A stretch of 64,000 bases of DNA from Balaenoptera acutorostrata (Eukaryota > Chordata > Mammalia > Artiodactyla > Balaenopteridae), in assembly GCF_949987535.1 (NCBI RefSeq), contig NC_080077.1, positions 39,574,561 to 39,638,560 on the forward strand, given 5' to 3'. The notes under the pieces are model-generated. The model was not told the DNA's origin. It was given only the letters and a program-made list of their open reading frames with translations, and searched no databases. The translations under genes were made by a program, and so were the position numbers. The first letter of the stretch is position 1. Every line of letters starts with the position of its first letter. Positions 46,066 through 59,737 of this stretch are shown piece by piece.

Positions 46066-47560
46066 AGTAGCATCTATTATTCTCAAGGAAAACAAAAAGA
46101 GAGGTAGTTTTTGATTGTGGTGAGGAGGGCCATGACTGAGGTATAATAAGAAAGCTTGTTTTGCTTTTTTCCTTAGGTGTTAACATCTGTCTGTTTGACA
46201 ATCTTCATTAATCAAATATATTGAATAATTACCAAATATCCTCATAATCGTTCCAAGTTAAAAATATGTATGCTACAGATTCTTAGATTTTTTTAAAGTC
46301 TTGAATTACATCTATAATTTGTTTTACTATTTTTGAGAAAAGTTTGTTAAAACTTGTTTATAATATCCATTAAATGACAAAAGAGCCACTGTGGCAAAAT
46401 AAAGTTTAAAATTCTTTGCACTAGAAAAATTGCTTTCAAATACCTTTTAGTATGTAAGTTGTTTAAAAACCACTATTTTTTTCTAGAGACTGGCTAAAAT
46501 CTTTAGTATATAATCAATGAGGGAAATAAATTTATAAAGACTTCAGAAACACATCAGCTCACAAAAATAGGTAATACTTTCCTGCTTTCAAAAACAGGAT
46601 GTTTTATTATGATTATAATAGATTATGTTTTTTTCCCATAAATTTAATGAATCAACTGTTGGTGGTCTGAAATATTCCTTTATGAAAGTCAGTATGTGAA
46701 AGAAGACTCAATTTTTCTACTAGTTAACTAACATGGCATCTAGCCTGCCTTAATACAGACACTTTCCTTTAGTGATTTTTCTGTATGAACAGAAATAGAG
46801 AAGCCCTATGTTTCCCTAAGATGGAAGTCATTTGCTGTTTTTCTCTCTATTTCATAAGTGAAACTTTTATTTGCTCACGGCTCCTCCGAGATGAGTTATA
46901 ATCTATATTCATGGTGTCTTGTACTTTGTCCAAACTTTCTCACAAGTTTCTCTGAGTATTTTATAATATGACTACTGTATAAAAAGCAAAACTTCTAAGT
47001 TTCACGTACCAGCAGGAAGTAATCCTTTTAATTCTACCTAAATTAACACCTCTGGATCTACAATGGTCGGAGCTCCCTTTAACTGTGATACTGATACATA
47101 GAATACCACCCAAACCTTTTCAGGAAAACCATGGGTTTGTGGTTCTCCCTGTGGATAAGGGAAAATAACAGATTAAATGGAAAGATTAAATTGTGCTGTC
47201 TATCAGGGCTCATTTATCTTTCGTTCTTTTTGTCTTCTTTTCTGATGAAAATTGATGTTTATTTTTCACATATAATAAATTAAAGCAGTATGGAATTTAC
47301 CTTAAAAGGGACAAAACTAGGCAGGAGCTGGTACCTCTGGATGACCCTGAAACGCAGGTTGTAAGATTCATTTTCTGTGAGCATCTGCAGCCCTGGCAAC
47401 CACTGCCAGTGCTGAGCAGAAATGAAGGAACTGAAGAATCCTGATAGCCAGCCCCAAAATAGCATGGAGAAGGATAGATTATATTGTATTTTTCCATGAA
47501 AGGTAAGGGGCCAGATTAACAAGAGGATTTCTAACAAGATCTAGCTCATGTTTTTAGTAC
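46066..47560. other. Unique AT-rich DNA, no gene seen
   Basis: No repeat or exon recognised. ORFs at 47280-47537 are short and unsupported. Confidence 0.5.
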
Positions 47561-47564
47561 AAGT

Positions 47565-47635
47565 ATTGTCCCATTTCACAGGTGAGGAAACAGAGTGCCA
47601 GAGGTCACACAAATTAAACTAATAAGTCTTCATTG
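47565..47635 (-). repeat. MIR fragment, antisense
   Basis: 'cccatttcacaggtgaggaa' and 'gccagaggtcacacaaatta' are reverse-complement MIR core. Confidence 0.7.
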
Positions 47636-47649
47636 TACTTACACTACTA

Positions 47650-47815
47650 CCTGACAGTATATAATTTTTCTTATCTACTTTTTGCATGTCTTCTCCACCA
47701 GAATAAGACTTTCATAAAGACAAAGTCTTGCTTTTGTTTACTCCTGTACCTCTGGAGCTTAGAACAGTACCTGGGACAGAATAAGTGCTCAATTAATGTT
47801 TGTTAATGTTAAAAA
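47650..47815 (+). repeat. L2 3' end, sense
   Basis: 'ctccaccagaataagacttt', 'tacctctggagcttagaaca', 'gtacctgggacagaataagt', 'gctcaattaatgtttgttaa' are the L2 3' terminus in order. Confidence 0.85.
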
Positions 47816-49930
47816 TGAAATAAACTGAAATCATCACCCAGTCCATTCCACTGCTTCAAGGGGAGGACTTTACAGCTGACACTGGTTTGGATCACCATTC
47901 TGTCATTCCAGAAGTCACTAAGTTCTTTCTAGTGATTTGTTGTTTATAACAATCTCATCAAATATATTGTGTCAAGTCAACAATAAATTCAAAATAACAT
48001 TACAATATGCCCACAAATGTTTAGCGTCCCTTTAAAAGTATTTTATACTTCTAAATACTAACACCAATTTCATATGTCTCCATTTTTAATGACAAAGTTA
48101 TTCATAGCTATTTGATACGATGTCTTCTAAATTTAAAGGAATTTAGCTTATGACGAAAAGATTGAAAGGGCATATACACACATCCACATTTTAGAATCTG
48201 AAATTTCATTTAGCGACACTTTATTTAACAGAAATTCATTTGTCCTTAGAAATCAACAGACATGAATAATCTAGACATTAAATGAAACATGGATACTATG
48301 GGTTTAAGAATATAATAAACAGTGACCTATTTTGTAAAATTTCTAAGTCCATTAAAAAGTGGATATAATGAATAAATTTATCAAAGAACATATTGTTAGG
48401 ATTCAATCATAAAAATAATTCATGAAAAAAATAAAATTGAGTAAAAGATAACATGAATTACAGTATCTTCCATGTACTGTGCATACTTGAGCTTGAATCC
48501 TTTATTTCTGAAGTGGTGCTAAACACATTCTTGAAGATTGGCAAAAAATGTTGCCACAGAGGCAAATGGCTTCTACTGTACAGACTGTCAAGGATAGAAA
48601 TACAAGAAAATCCTGCCTTGTTTCTGAGCAAGAGCCATTTAATCTCTTCTCTATAGAAGAAGGTTTTCCAAACTATCCATTAACACTGACTGCAATATAT
48701 TTATGCAACTGACAAGAAACATGATCATTACTGAGTACCAATGTACATACTATACATCACAAAGTCACTAAAGACTGGTTGTCTTCTGAAAACACTTTCA
48801 AGCATCTATCCTTATTTTTCAAGTTATAGTTCCTTCTTCAATACCACCTGTCAATCCTTTATTTTCAGTGTCTTCTTAATAGAAGTCCTGGTAGGAAATT
48901 ATAAAACTGGAGGATTGAATTATTACAATGTAGGGAAAGGCACAAAAGTGTAGTGGGGGAAAAGGAATAGCATAGGTTTAGCAAGAACAAAAAGATAAAC
49001 TGCAAAGGATAAAAATCAGAAACTTGTCACACCAAGAATCAATATCTAAGATATTCGGTTACTAAAATTATGGGTGTGTCCAAATTATAAAAAAAAAAAT
49101 ATGCGGATAGTTAAGGACAAAAAAAAAAATGTGATTGTAAAGTTCAGAAAATGATACCTGCAAGTAAAGTACAGAGAAGGGAGAAAGTTGGAAAGCTAGT
49201 TAGACTATATGAGCTTGATCAATTCCTGTCATGTGGTGTCAGGAGTATAAGAAATATGTAAAGATATCAAATATAAAACTCATTTGATATAAGACTTCTG
49301 TTAAGAGGGCTCATGGACTAAGTAGTTGTAATAATATAGATTTCTAGATCATGGGAAGCTCTTAGAAACACCAAAAAACTTCCTCATTTATAATTGTTTC
49401 AGAGAAAGGGTGATCATAATCTCTTTCCTTCTTCCCTCTCTTTTCCCTCTCATTTCCAGTAAAAGTAAGTATATAGGCATATTCTCTTGATCTGTCTTCC
49501 ATAGTGGAAGAACTATGGTCTTTTAATTTCCTGCAATTTTTAAAAATTGGAATTAACTAGGGTAATCAACAAAGAACAATTTACTATGGTTTTGAGCTCA
49601 AAATGACTTTTCATCTGAGGTATCTTGTAGTCTCTCTAGGTGTAAATATAAGCCAAGAATATACAGACACAACATCTAATGATCTTAGGGTGACTTCCAA
49701 AGATAAAGCTCAAACAGTTATGTAAAATTTAGGCCCTGGAGTAGAGACCAGATTTGGGAGAAAGGGGAAGAGAATTCTCGGCTCATGATTCCATCATCAT
49801 CAGAGAGGTAAAACTTCCCACTTTGATGATGAGTTTTAAAAAAATATTTCTTATTAAGGAAAAAAGGACTCTCCTTAAATGTATACTACTGGCTAATACA
49901 TAACTTGCTGAAACAACTTAAGATATTCAT
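47816..49930. other. Unique AT-rich DNA, no gene seen
   Basis: No confident repeat or exon. A-runs at 49090-49100 and 49120-49130. Confidence 0.5.
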
Positions 49931-49934
49931 GCAG

Positions 49935-51060
49935 TCTTTTTGGATTTGCTACTAAATTCCAGTCACTATTCAAGGCACTGGTAATACAACAGTAAACAAG
50001 ACAGACACAAGTCTCTGCCTGTGTGGAGTTCATATTCCATTAGGGGAAAATGCAAAGTGAACAAAATAAATAAGCTTTATGATGTATTAGAAGGTGATAA
50101 AAGCTATGGAGAAGAAATAGAGCAGAAAACAATACGTGAAGAACCACAGGGCCATGTGATTTTAAATAGGGAAATCCAGAGAGTTCTAAGAAGGTGTCAT
50201 TTGAGCAAAGATCTGAAGGAGATGAGGGAATAAGCTACGGGGATATCTGGGGGAAAGAGGCAGAAGGAACAGAGAGTAAAAGTTCTGAGGTGGAGGAATG
50301 CTTGGCAATTTCCTGGAAGCTCAAGGATGAGAGTTTAGCAAGACAATAAAGAGTAGATGAAAGCTTAAGAGATGATCTAAGAAAAGTCAAGGTCAGGGGT
50401 GAGAGGGTATAGTGTCTAGAACTTTAGAAGCAAGAAATTACTTGACAATTACATTCGCATCGTACAGGTAAAGATGCCAGCCCAATCAGAAAATATGCTC
50501 TTCTGTTATACTGGTGCTTACAAACTTCGTATCAATCCTCCTCAAACATCGTTATAAGGACTGTGGTTTTTACTCTTGCAGAGAGTTTTGAGAAGAATGA
50601 AATCATCTGAGCTCACCCTCACTAATGTGTTATAAATTAGCTCTAGGGGGCAAGGGCAGAAGCAAGGAGACTAGTTTTCAGATTATTAAACTGTTCCAGG
50701 TGGAAAATGAAATCTTGGAGCAAGGTACTGATGATGAAGGTTAGAGAAGTGGTCAGAGTGTGGATACCATACTTTGAAAAGGAGCTAAAAGTATGAGCTA
50801 ACAGATTGGATGTGGTTTTGAGATCAAGAGAGGAGAGATAGGATGACTATAATGTTTTAAGCCCTAGAAACTAGAAGGTTAGGGTTGACTCTTAGTGAGA
50901 TGGTAAGGTTATAAAGAGGAAACAGGTTCAGGATAGAGAAGTTTGGTTTTGTAAATGTTAAATGTGAGATGTCCGTTAAACAGCCAAATAAAATGTTTAG
51001 ATATATGAATTCAACAGAAAGGATATTACCAGTCTTCCCCACGAATCCCAGATACAAAGA
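49935..51060 (-). pseudogene. L2 ORF C-terminus and 3' end fossil, antisense
   Basis: Over 1 kb of recognisable antisense L2. From the 3' end: 'aacagtaaacaagacagaca', 'tcatttgagcaaagatctga', 'ggtgagagggtatagtgtct', 'aaggactgtggtttttactc', 'ggggcaagggcagaagcaag', 'tagagaagtggtcagagtgt', 'acagattggatgtggttttg', 'agatgtccgttaaacagcca'. The minus strand would run from the RT region through the C-terminal domain to the UTR. Frames are destroyed. Confidence 0.75.
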
Positions 51061-54000
51061 ACATTTAATAATTTTCTAGCAATAAAGTCTTATTATATAT
51101 GTTTTTAAATTTTTAGGAAGGATTTATAAATCAGGATGCAAATATTTTAGTCCTATGCAACTGAGTGGGTTGTGATTATGTGGGTATAACGTAGCATTTT
51201 TTTCTTAAAAGACAACTAAGCATTTATGGTTCCCAACTGATACTTTTATGTTTCCAGTTAGAAAAAAGGGAATAAGAGCATATTTTATTTTTAGAGAAAA
51301 GTGATACTTAGAGATAAGGGTTTTGGTGGTGCTGCTGTGTGCAGACAGACTACACACCAGAGCCCTGCCCATCATGTCCCCATGGCCTCTGTTCTTGGGC
51401 TAAGAATGTTTAACTCTTGATATCAGAAAGCCTTGACATTTTGAAATCATTTTCTGTATTTAGAATTAGTAATACAGTTTAATGCGCTTTTAAGTGACAA
51501 GGAGTGCAGACCATATCTCTGGCTTTTTGTGTATTGTCTGGTTGCCCTTGTTTTATTCCTACTCAGGATGCTTCTGCAGTAGCTGCTAGAAACTTGGGCT
51601 CCTCCTGACAGAGCTTTAGAAAGAGGCGGCAATAACGAGACTTGATAACCTCAAAAGCTGTGCACAGGAAAATCATCTGCGTTTGAGCTAAAGAAAGTCA
51701 TGAAATCAATTATAGAGGATTCTAGTTAGGTGTCTCTGGCCCCTCCATAGATGGTTTTTCATCCACAGGTAAGATAAACGAGGAAAACTCGCAGAAGATA
51801 CAAATGTATATTTATTAAGTAAGCATTTTTTTTCAAGTCAGGCTGAATTTTTTTAAATTTTACTTAATATTTTTTAATTTTACTTAATTATTTTTATAGA
51901 ATTTAAATCAATGTTTTTTATAATTCAAATTTCTGAATTTAGTTCTTTGTCTAATCTAATATCATTACATGAAAATGTGAAAATGTTAGTTATTTTACTT
52001 ATTGATCATTCCCATTGCTCCATGCAACTTAAAAGTTAACTTACTTCTTCATTCAAGCTCTCCTTTGAAGGCTTGTCTAGAAGTTATAGACTATTGAAAA
52101 TGTAATTTTGATGAAATGAATTGTGTTTTTCCCTTTAGCCCCAAACATACAAGTATCAGAAAATTTCAGGTGTCCTAACCAAAATAGCTAACCACAATTT
52201 CTCTCAAAATAAAGTTACTGTTGCTCATTTTTAGATGACATTTTAGAAATCTCCATTTCACAGATGCAAAGATCCATACTACAAAATTCAACATCTACTT
52301 TATGCAAAATAAAGGCTTTTTTAAAGCAGAAATGTATATTTATTCAAAATTACATTACCTCATTTGTAATATTGTATTGGAGTAAACAATTCCCTCAAAA
52401 GGTCAAAGGTAGTTGAGCCAAATAGTAAACATGTGCTCAGTATTCTTATCAAAGACTTGTATAATTACCTCTTAGACATCTTATTTAATCTGTTTTGAAA
52501 ATAAAAACTACTTAGTTTGGGGGGTTTTATTTATCTTTAACACAAATATGAAAACTGAAAAACTGAATTAAGAACAAGACAAAGCTTTGAACCTCTGTTA
52601 TATATAACCAATTATAATGCATTGCAATTTTTTAATATGGTTTAGGGTTTGTTCACTTCTTATCTAGGTCCCTCTCATTCACTACTGGAACTAATTTTAA
52701 CAGAATAAATGCATTGATATCATTAAGGAAAAAAATATTTGCGTGAAATTTGAAACTAAGTCAAATACTGACTGACCAAACACCTGAATTGTAACAATGT
52801 CCACTATTTACTATAAAAGTGCATTTATTGTATTTAAGACCTATGCTTATTTGTTTTCTAATTATTTTTTTATTTCAACAGTATCATTTGCACGCCTTTA
52901 AAAAAAATAGTACAACTTGAGTGTTTCAGTCCAGTGCATTGTTATTTCATATTTTTCTCCTACAGTACAGGGGAATAAATTCCCATGCTCAGCGCAGAAT
53001 AGGTTCCATAGTATTATGTCCATGTGCCGGGCTAATCTATGGATATTTACTAAATAAAAACTTCAATTCATGAAAAAAATTATATGCTTTAAGCCTTTAA
53101 AGTGATATAATAATGTTTCAAAGCCAAGCCTCCTTATGTATTTATTATTTTCTCCCTTTCAAATAGTAATAGTGCTAACTAGTTCCAATAGCATATTGGA
53201 AAACAGTTTTTTCAACTAAAACAAAACAAAACAAAATGCTTTTCACTACTAAAGATAATTGCACACACACTGGATATTTAGCCAATCCTCTACGTTTGTT
53301 CCAATATATTTTAGATAATCTGCTGATTCTTACACCATCTAACAGCCTCATAAATTTAAAATGTATCACTATTTCTTAGGCTATATAGCTATATAGCACA
53401 TATAAAATGGAACATTTGCCTATTAGCTGATGGATGCAAAAAATATAAACACCATATCTGAAAGTTCACACATCATGCCAGAGCTCTGCTCCTTTTATTT
53501 TTTGTGTTGAAAGTCATTCTGAAATGTCCTCATAACTGGTGGCAATTTTTCAAGTAATCATTAATAAATACACACCAAATAAGAAGCAAAAGAAATTATT
53601 AACCAACCAAACCAGCTAGATGCTTAGATAAAATAACAGAAGATTGTACAACCTTTCAGCAGGTTTTCCTGATATAACTTCTTTAAAGGACCATAAGCAT
53701 GTCCATATGCTTTTGGGTTATTTGTAGATGAAAAGGAAGTCTGTTCCTGAAGACACACTGCCATAGCTCTAAAAGTTTCTTTTTGTGAAGAGTAGTAAAC
53801 ATGTTTCTTGATGTTTAAAACAATTCTGCATTATCTTGATGCATTAGAGGGACCTCTGTTCCCTCAGGAATATTATGGAAACTTCAAATGTTTAATTTAA
53901 CAATGTGACCTAGTTAATATTAAAGAGAACCCAGCTGCTTGGCTTTCTTGCTTATGAATGTATGAATTTTCAGTACTGTAAAGTAAACAAGCATTTTATA

Positions 54001-57000
54001 TGAAAACACTTAAGGAATGTCTCTGCCTACACTTATGCAAACTATTAATGAAATAAAAGTAATCATGCATGCACTTCAAAAACTTGCTTGCAACACTCAA
54101 TTTAATATTTGTATATTGTTTTAGCATAGTGCCATATTTGTCAGTAACATGTTGAAGTTACCGTATTGAACTTACACAATAAAGACAATACTATACGAGA
54201 ATACTCAAAGCAAGACCTCAAATATCCTTCTTCAAATTATAGCTATATTTCACCCTTATAATATAATAGACGCATGTATTTACTTTTTGGAAGAGAGAAC
54301 AAATAGAATCCATATTCTAGTATCACTGCTTTATTCCATTTTTTAAAGAGGCACTTCTTCATATTTCTTAGAATATATTTTTATGATAATCTCTTCCTTT
54401 TAAAATATCAGTCAAAAATGTGTGCAAATATCACTGACAACATAAGGAAGTTACTTATTTTTAAACCAGCTTTGGAAGCAGCTGCCCCTGAAACACTGGA
54501 GAAAAGAAATGATACAAGAAATAGAAGGTAAGGCAGGCTAAGTGAGGGAAGTAAACAAACTATGGGCCTATTCCAAATCAAACGTGGTAATTCTTTGATG
54601 CCTACAAATTTTAAGTAACAAGATAACTGAAAAAGAAAAGCATAGCTCTCAAAATAGAGAGGCAAATCATTAGAGCAAACAGTGTAGTGTTCGTGTGTAT
54701 ATGTGAGTGGGGATGTACTGTGTTCGTGTGTATGTGTGAGTGGGGAAGTACTATCTCAATTAAATCGAAAGAATATAAGGGTGCTTATTTACTATGTTAT
54801 GTAACAGTAGACATAGCTACATAACACAGAAAATGACATGAGGAAAAAGAAAATTCCTAAACAGTGTTAGTTAGCTGGTGCTGAGGGGAAAATTCATAAA
54901 GCTGATCAAATGTTCTCTAAGCAGCTTCAAAAACATTACTGGAAATTTTTTTTCCAGACTGAAAAGACATAGGCAGACCGAACTAGATACAGCAATTTCA
55001 AAACACATCATTGTTGTAATTTGTTCATTCATTTAAAAATATTTTACACAATCCAGCCAACTCTCAATTGCTCATTTGAAGAAGAGCAGTCAAGCAGCAA
55101 TGCCAATGCAGTTTCCAAATGTGGGGTAGGGAGAGAGTGTGAATGATAACTTATAAGTGGGTAGGTATACACAGAAAATATGCCTTCCAAGTTATTTTTG
55201 TATATGACACTAGCCTATGACAAGGGGGGAAAAAAGCTGGCTATGCTGGCTGACATCTGAAGCTGGTAGAATTCTGAAAATTGGCAATAAATGGTGCATA
55301 TCAATTGAAACTCATGAAAATGAAAAGTTGACTGGCCTTCTGTACTTACTTTGTTTCCATTTTATTCCAATGCATCATATTGTCTAACACTTGCTTGTAT
55401 AGTATATAAAGCCCAACGCTAAAAAATGTATGTCAAGTTGGCAAAAATGTAAGAACACCATTGGTTAGGGTTCTTAGATTAAGAGTTGCTGTGGCTTTTT
55501 ATTCCAGTGCATTCCAATCTCTGTACTATTTATGGGTGGAGCAGAGGACCGACAGTCATTATTCTTCTGCATTTGATTGGAGGTCAGCATTTTTAAGGTA
55601 TATTTTATTCATATTTTTTATGTATATTTATGTATTTTTACAAATACTAGACAGTCCATTGGTGACACTGTAGAATCGTGTACTGATCTTCATTTTAAGA
55701 TTCTTGGCTGTAGAATTAGAACTGGACTTTTTAAAGCTTTTGACTAAGAAGTATATGAACGCTGCTACATGCCTTTATTTGTTGGTTTCCAAAAGTTCCT
55801 TGAGATATTTTTCTTTCAAAAGAATATTTTAATGTTAAATCCTTAGTCTCAAAAATTACCACTCTGAAAATGTGGTAAAAATCTTGCTTTTTCACACTAG
55901 AATTTGAAATTTAAAGTTAAATTTTTAAAATGTGCTATCATTGCAGAATTTTTATGAAATGAAAACTTTAACATAAGGATTCCAAATCTAGATTTATACT
56001 ATAATATAGTATCTCAGACGTCCTCAGAAGATTTCATTATCTCTCCTGGATGCAATATGCTCTTAAAATCTTTTCTGAGAAGAAAATGTGTACTTACTGG
56101 ATCATTAGGAAAATTAACTTGAATTTGGGGAAAACAATATTACCCTCCATCACCTGATACTGCCTACTGCCTTTGTTGATACCTGTTGTTTTTTTGAAGA
56201 AAAAATATATTTCACTAAAATGGCAGAGTCAAGATTGCATTACAAATTAAATTGAATTCCCTTAAATAAGTTCACTGAAAGTCTGTTTTACTATACCTCA
56301 TTTTCATTAACTTTAGTGGAAGTGGTTTTCCAGAGTTAGCATTGCATACAATAATCTATAACATCTCTAAGACCATTGAATATGTGTGATTTATTCTGTA
56401 AGCCTGTCACATCAAGGATTTATTAGAGCTCAGTAAAAATATATACGTGTGTGTGAATATATATATTTTTTCAACCAGTGCACAAGAATTAGAAATTAGC
56501 CCCTTATTGGTACTTGGCAACTTTTATGTTCAAAATTAGCTGTCAAACACTATTCATGTATGAGTTCTCTTTCTCTTGGTCAAAGAGTTTTGGGGGGAAA
56601 AGTTTCTTAAAGTACATCAGACAGGGATAAAATGGGGTCTGGAATAAAGGACACATTGTGAAGACAGCAGTTTAAGAAGAATCCACTCTCTTTCAGAAAT
56701 CCACATCTTAATTTGGGGAACATATTTTTTCACAAGACTCCAGGAATTAAACAACATAGAAGAGTTCAAGTGTTGAATTTACCAGGTCATTTGCCATTTC
56801 TTGTCTTCCAAATGCAAGGCCAGTGATAGTCACCAGGGTACGTTTTCTGTGAACTGAAAATCACTAGACAGTTAATACATTTATCATAATAATTTCCTAG
56901 AATCATCTAGTTCCCTGTGCCCATTAAATGTACATTTGAGTACGACAGAGTTTCAGAGAAAAACAACGAAACAATCACTATGATAGCTGAAATATGGCTT

Positions 57001-58644
57001 CATAGGAAACAGGGCTACATTTAATTAGCTTTGATTGTTTATGTGTCTTTTCTGTTCTTGTTATAGTTCATATCACTGGCATAGACTCATAAGCCAATCT
57101 TCCAATTTAAGTTACTACCAAAATTTACAAACTTGACGTGAAGAGTACATTGTATTTACAAAGAACTTGGCACTTACAGAATAAATTATTGACTTTTTAA
57201 AAAAAATCCAGACCAGGGCACCCATGGTTCAGGCAAATGGGAAAGCCTGATGTCTTATATATTATGCTACATTAACATGAATAAATAAATTTCCAGCTGG
57301 TAATTCCTCCACAGCGCTGGCCCTGGTGCTGAAAACAAGTACCTTCCATTTCTAATCCATGGGGAGGGTAGAGAAGTTATCAGTCCAGAGAGAGCAAAGG
57401 TTGCATGTTTTCTTCCTCGTTTTTATCCATGCGTTTTAGCACTGTAGGATCCACAACTGATTGGGATCTGGAAATGATAAAGCCAATGTCAGTGCATTAC
57501 TGCCAAACAATCACGTTCTCTTCTCTGTCTTTTCTCCTTTATTACTTCTCTCATGGATGCGGATTAACTTCTTCTACATCAAGAGATTTATGAACTGAGA
57601 ATGCTGCACATTTAGAGAGATACATTTATGGTGATGTTTTGCATCAAAGGAAACAATCCCCTCTGGCCTCTGAATAGAATAATGCACAGCAGAGGATTCT
57701 AAATACACAATAATAGGCTTAAGCTCTCTTCTTTACAATCAAGCAAGAGACTTTTCTTTGAGACTGAGAATTTCTAGTACAGGACTGATGTATTCCAAGA
57801 GATCACCAAATGGGGGAATTATTACAGTGAACTTATTGTTATAAGAAAAGAAGTAGAAATAAAAGGAACCTTGATTCCTGTCTGAAAGGGCTCTATGAAA
57901 CGACTTCAACAGGAATGTGCATTTTTAACCATCTTTTTTTATATTTAATGAGAACATTAGGAAAAAATCAATATTTCAATATGAGTTTTGTTAAATTTTC
58001 CATTAGGACATCTGAGTAAAATCAATCTTACTCTTGAAAACTTTAAGAAAAGTAGAAACCCCTCTTGTTTAGTCAGCAGCACTTTATGATTAGGAAAGCA
58101 AATAATGTGAAAACCCCTTACACATGCCTTTGATAGCAGGTGGGAATTATATCTCAATTCCTCACTAGGAAACAACATAAAACTGGGAAGGAGGAAAGTC
58201 AATGAAAAGTGCTACTGTGGTGGCAGGAGGCTGCCATCTTAATGGCTATGGCATTAAAGAAGCAGCTGCCCTTTTAAATTCTCCTCCATAATGAATTTTT
58301 CCCCTGCTGCTGCATTCCAACCATTTGGCTATTGCTGTGGCAATATGCCACTTAGCAGACCTCATTAATTTTCAAAAAGAAAGACTATAAGCTAAAATAC
58401 AACCACACATGCTAATGAAAAAGAACGGCAATGGAACTAATTGTCAAAGCAAAAATAATTACAGAATTAACTGATAAATTGACTCCTTCATTTAAATAAA
58501 CTTAAATTCATTTCTAAAGAGAGAATGAAAAGGAAGGTGAGAACTTTAAAATAAGGAGGTTTATTTCCTAAGTCATTTTCACTATTTTACCTCAATAATA
58601 GGTATTAGATGCATATGTCAGAATGGAGACTGACTGCAGTTGAA
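51061..58644. other. Long repeat-poor AT-rich stretch
   Basis: About 7.6 kb in which I recognise no SINE, LINE or LTR, apart from a TTTTACTTAAT-type tandem patch (51852-51895), an (AAAAC)n run (53217-53236) and a 33-bp tandem pair (54687-54752). No exon is supported on either strand; the longest ORF is under 90 codons. This low repeat content is unusual beside the rest of the window. Confidence 0.55.
54687..54752. repeat. Two-copy tandem duplication, 33-bp period
   Basis: Unit at 54687-54719 is repeated at 54720-54752 with two mismatches. It begins gtgttcgtgtgtat and contains gtgagtgggga. Confidence 0.95.
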
Positions 58645-58645
58645 T

Positions 58646-58648
58646 GTG

Positions 58649-58679
<31 letters not shown>

Positions 58680-58756
58680 TGTGTGTGTCTGTGTGTGTGC
58701 AGGAGAGAGAAAGAGACAGAGAGAGAGAGACAGAGAGAGAGAGAGAGAAGGAGAAG
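58646..58756. repeat. (TG)n-(GA)n compound simple repeat
   Basis: Alternating TG (58646-58699) is joined directly to a GA-rich purine tract (58702-58756). The first can adopt Z-DNA and the second H-DNA. ORFs across it read CVCV and RERE and are artefacts. Confidence 0.95.
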
Positions 58757-58959
58757 GAGCAATGATAATTTATCTTAGAAAAAAGTACATGAATAAAATA
58801 CATTTTAACACAATTGACAATTGCACAAAGCACTTAATAATTAGACCTGTAACACTGTTTTTCTTAGACTCAACTGAAATAATTGGTTTCCCAAGATGAA
58901 TCCATGCTAAAATATACAGGGGTTCATTTAATGTCCTGCACTAGAGCGTTACTTGACAA

Positions 58960-59065
58960 CGAGTACCCACTAGACTATAAATTCCATGAGCAGGGACTTT
59001 ATCAGTTTCTCTCCTTGCTGTGAACACAATGCATGTCACAGAGTCTATTACACAGTAGGATTTCA
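58960..59065 (+). repeat. L2 3' end, sense
   Basis: 'ctagactataaattccatga', 'gcagggactttatcagtttc', 'acagtaggatttcaatgtct' match the L2 terminus. Confidence 0.75.
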
Positions 59066-59403
59066 ATGTCTTAACTTTTATCCAATAAATAGTTTCCATA
59101 CTGAAAGAGGATGGGTATCAAGCATTGAAAGCGAAGAGTGATGAAGATAAAGCAATTTATCCTGTGGAGAAAGAAATTCTTAACAAAAACATTTATTTTA
59201 AAATTCTCACAAAGTTAAATATATAAATGTTGAGGCATATCCTAATAATAGTCATTAAGTACACACCAAAGCTCTTCAGACAGCACAGAGTCTACAATAT
59301 AAGCATTTGCCATAATGTTCTATTAAAACACACATCATACAAATACATATACACATGCACACACATCTTTTAAACCCTTACGTTCGTTCCTTGACTACTT
59401 TTA

Positions 59404-59650
59404 CTACTAAATGTAAAATAGATAGCTAGTGGGAAGCAGTCACATAGCACAGGGAGATCAGCTCGGTGCTTTGTGACCACCTAGAGGGGTGGGATAGGGA
59501 GGGTGGGAGGGAGGGAGACACAAGAGGGAAGAGATATGGGGACATATATATATGTATAACTGATTCACTTTGTTATAAAGCAGAAACTAACACACCATTG
59601 TAAAGCAATTATACTCCAATAAAGATGTTAAAAAATTTTTTTAAATAAAA
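59404..59650 (+). mobile_element. 5'-truncated L1 3' UTR insertion (≈245 bp)
   Basis: Same 3' UTR as the 14-18 kb L1 (compare 18300-18530): 'aaatgtaaaatagatagcta', the G-rich tract, 'cactttgttataaagcagaa', 'ccaataaagatgtt', then an A/T-rich tail. Target duplication not clear. Confidence 0.9.
59485..59516 (+). other. Strong G-quadruplex motif in L1 3' UTR
   Basis: Seven G-runs of at least three, separated by 1-3 bases (GGGG-T-GGG-ATA-GGG-A-GGG-T-GGG-A-GGG-A-GGG). A better G4 candidate than the copy at 18383. Confidence 0.9.
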
Positions 59651-59737
59651 AAATTTATTAGAGGATATGGCAATTTTAATAAAATATTTTAAATTACAGT
59701 GCACTAGCCAACCTGGGATTAAGTTCCTAGTTTGCTT

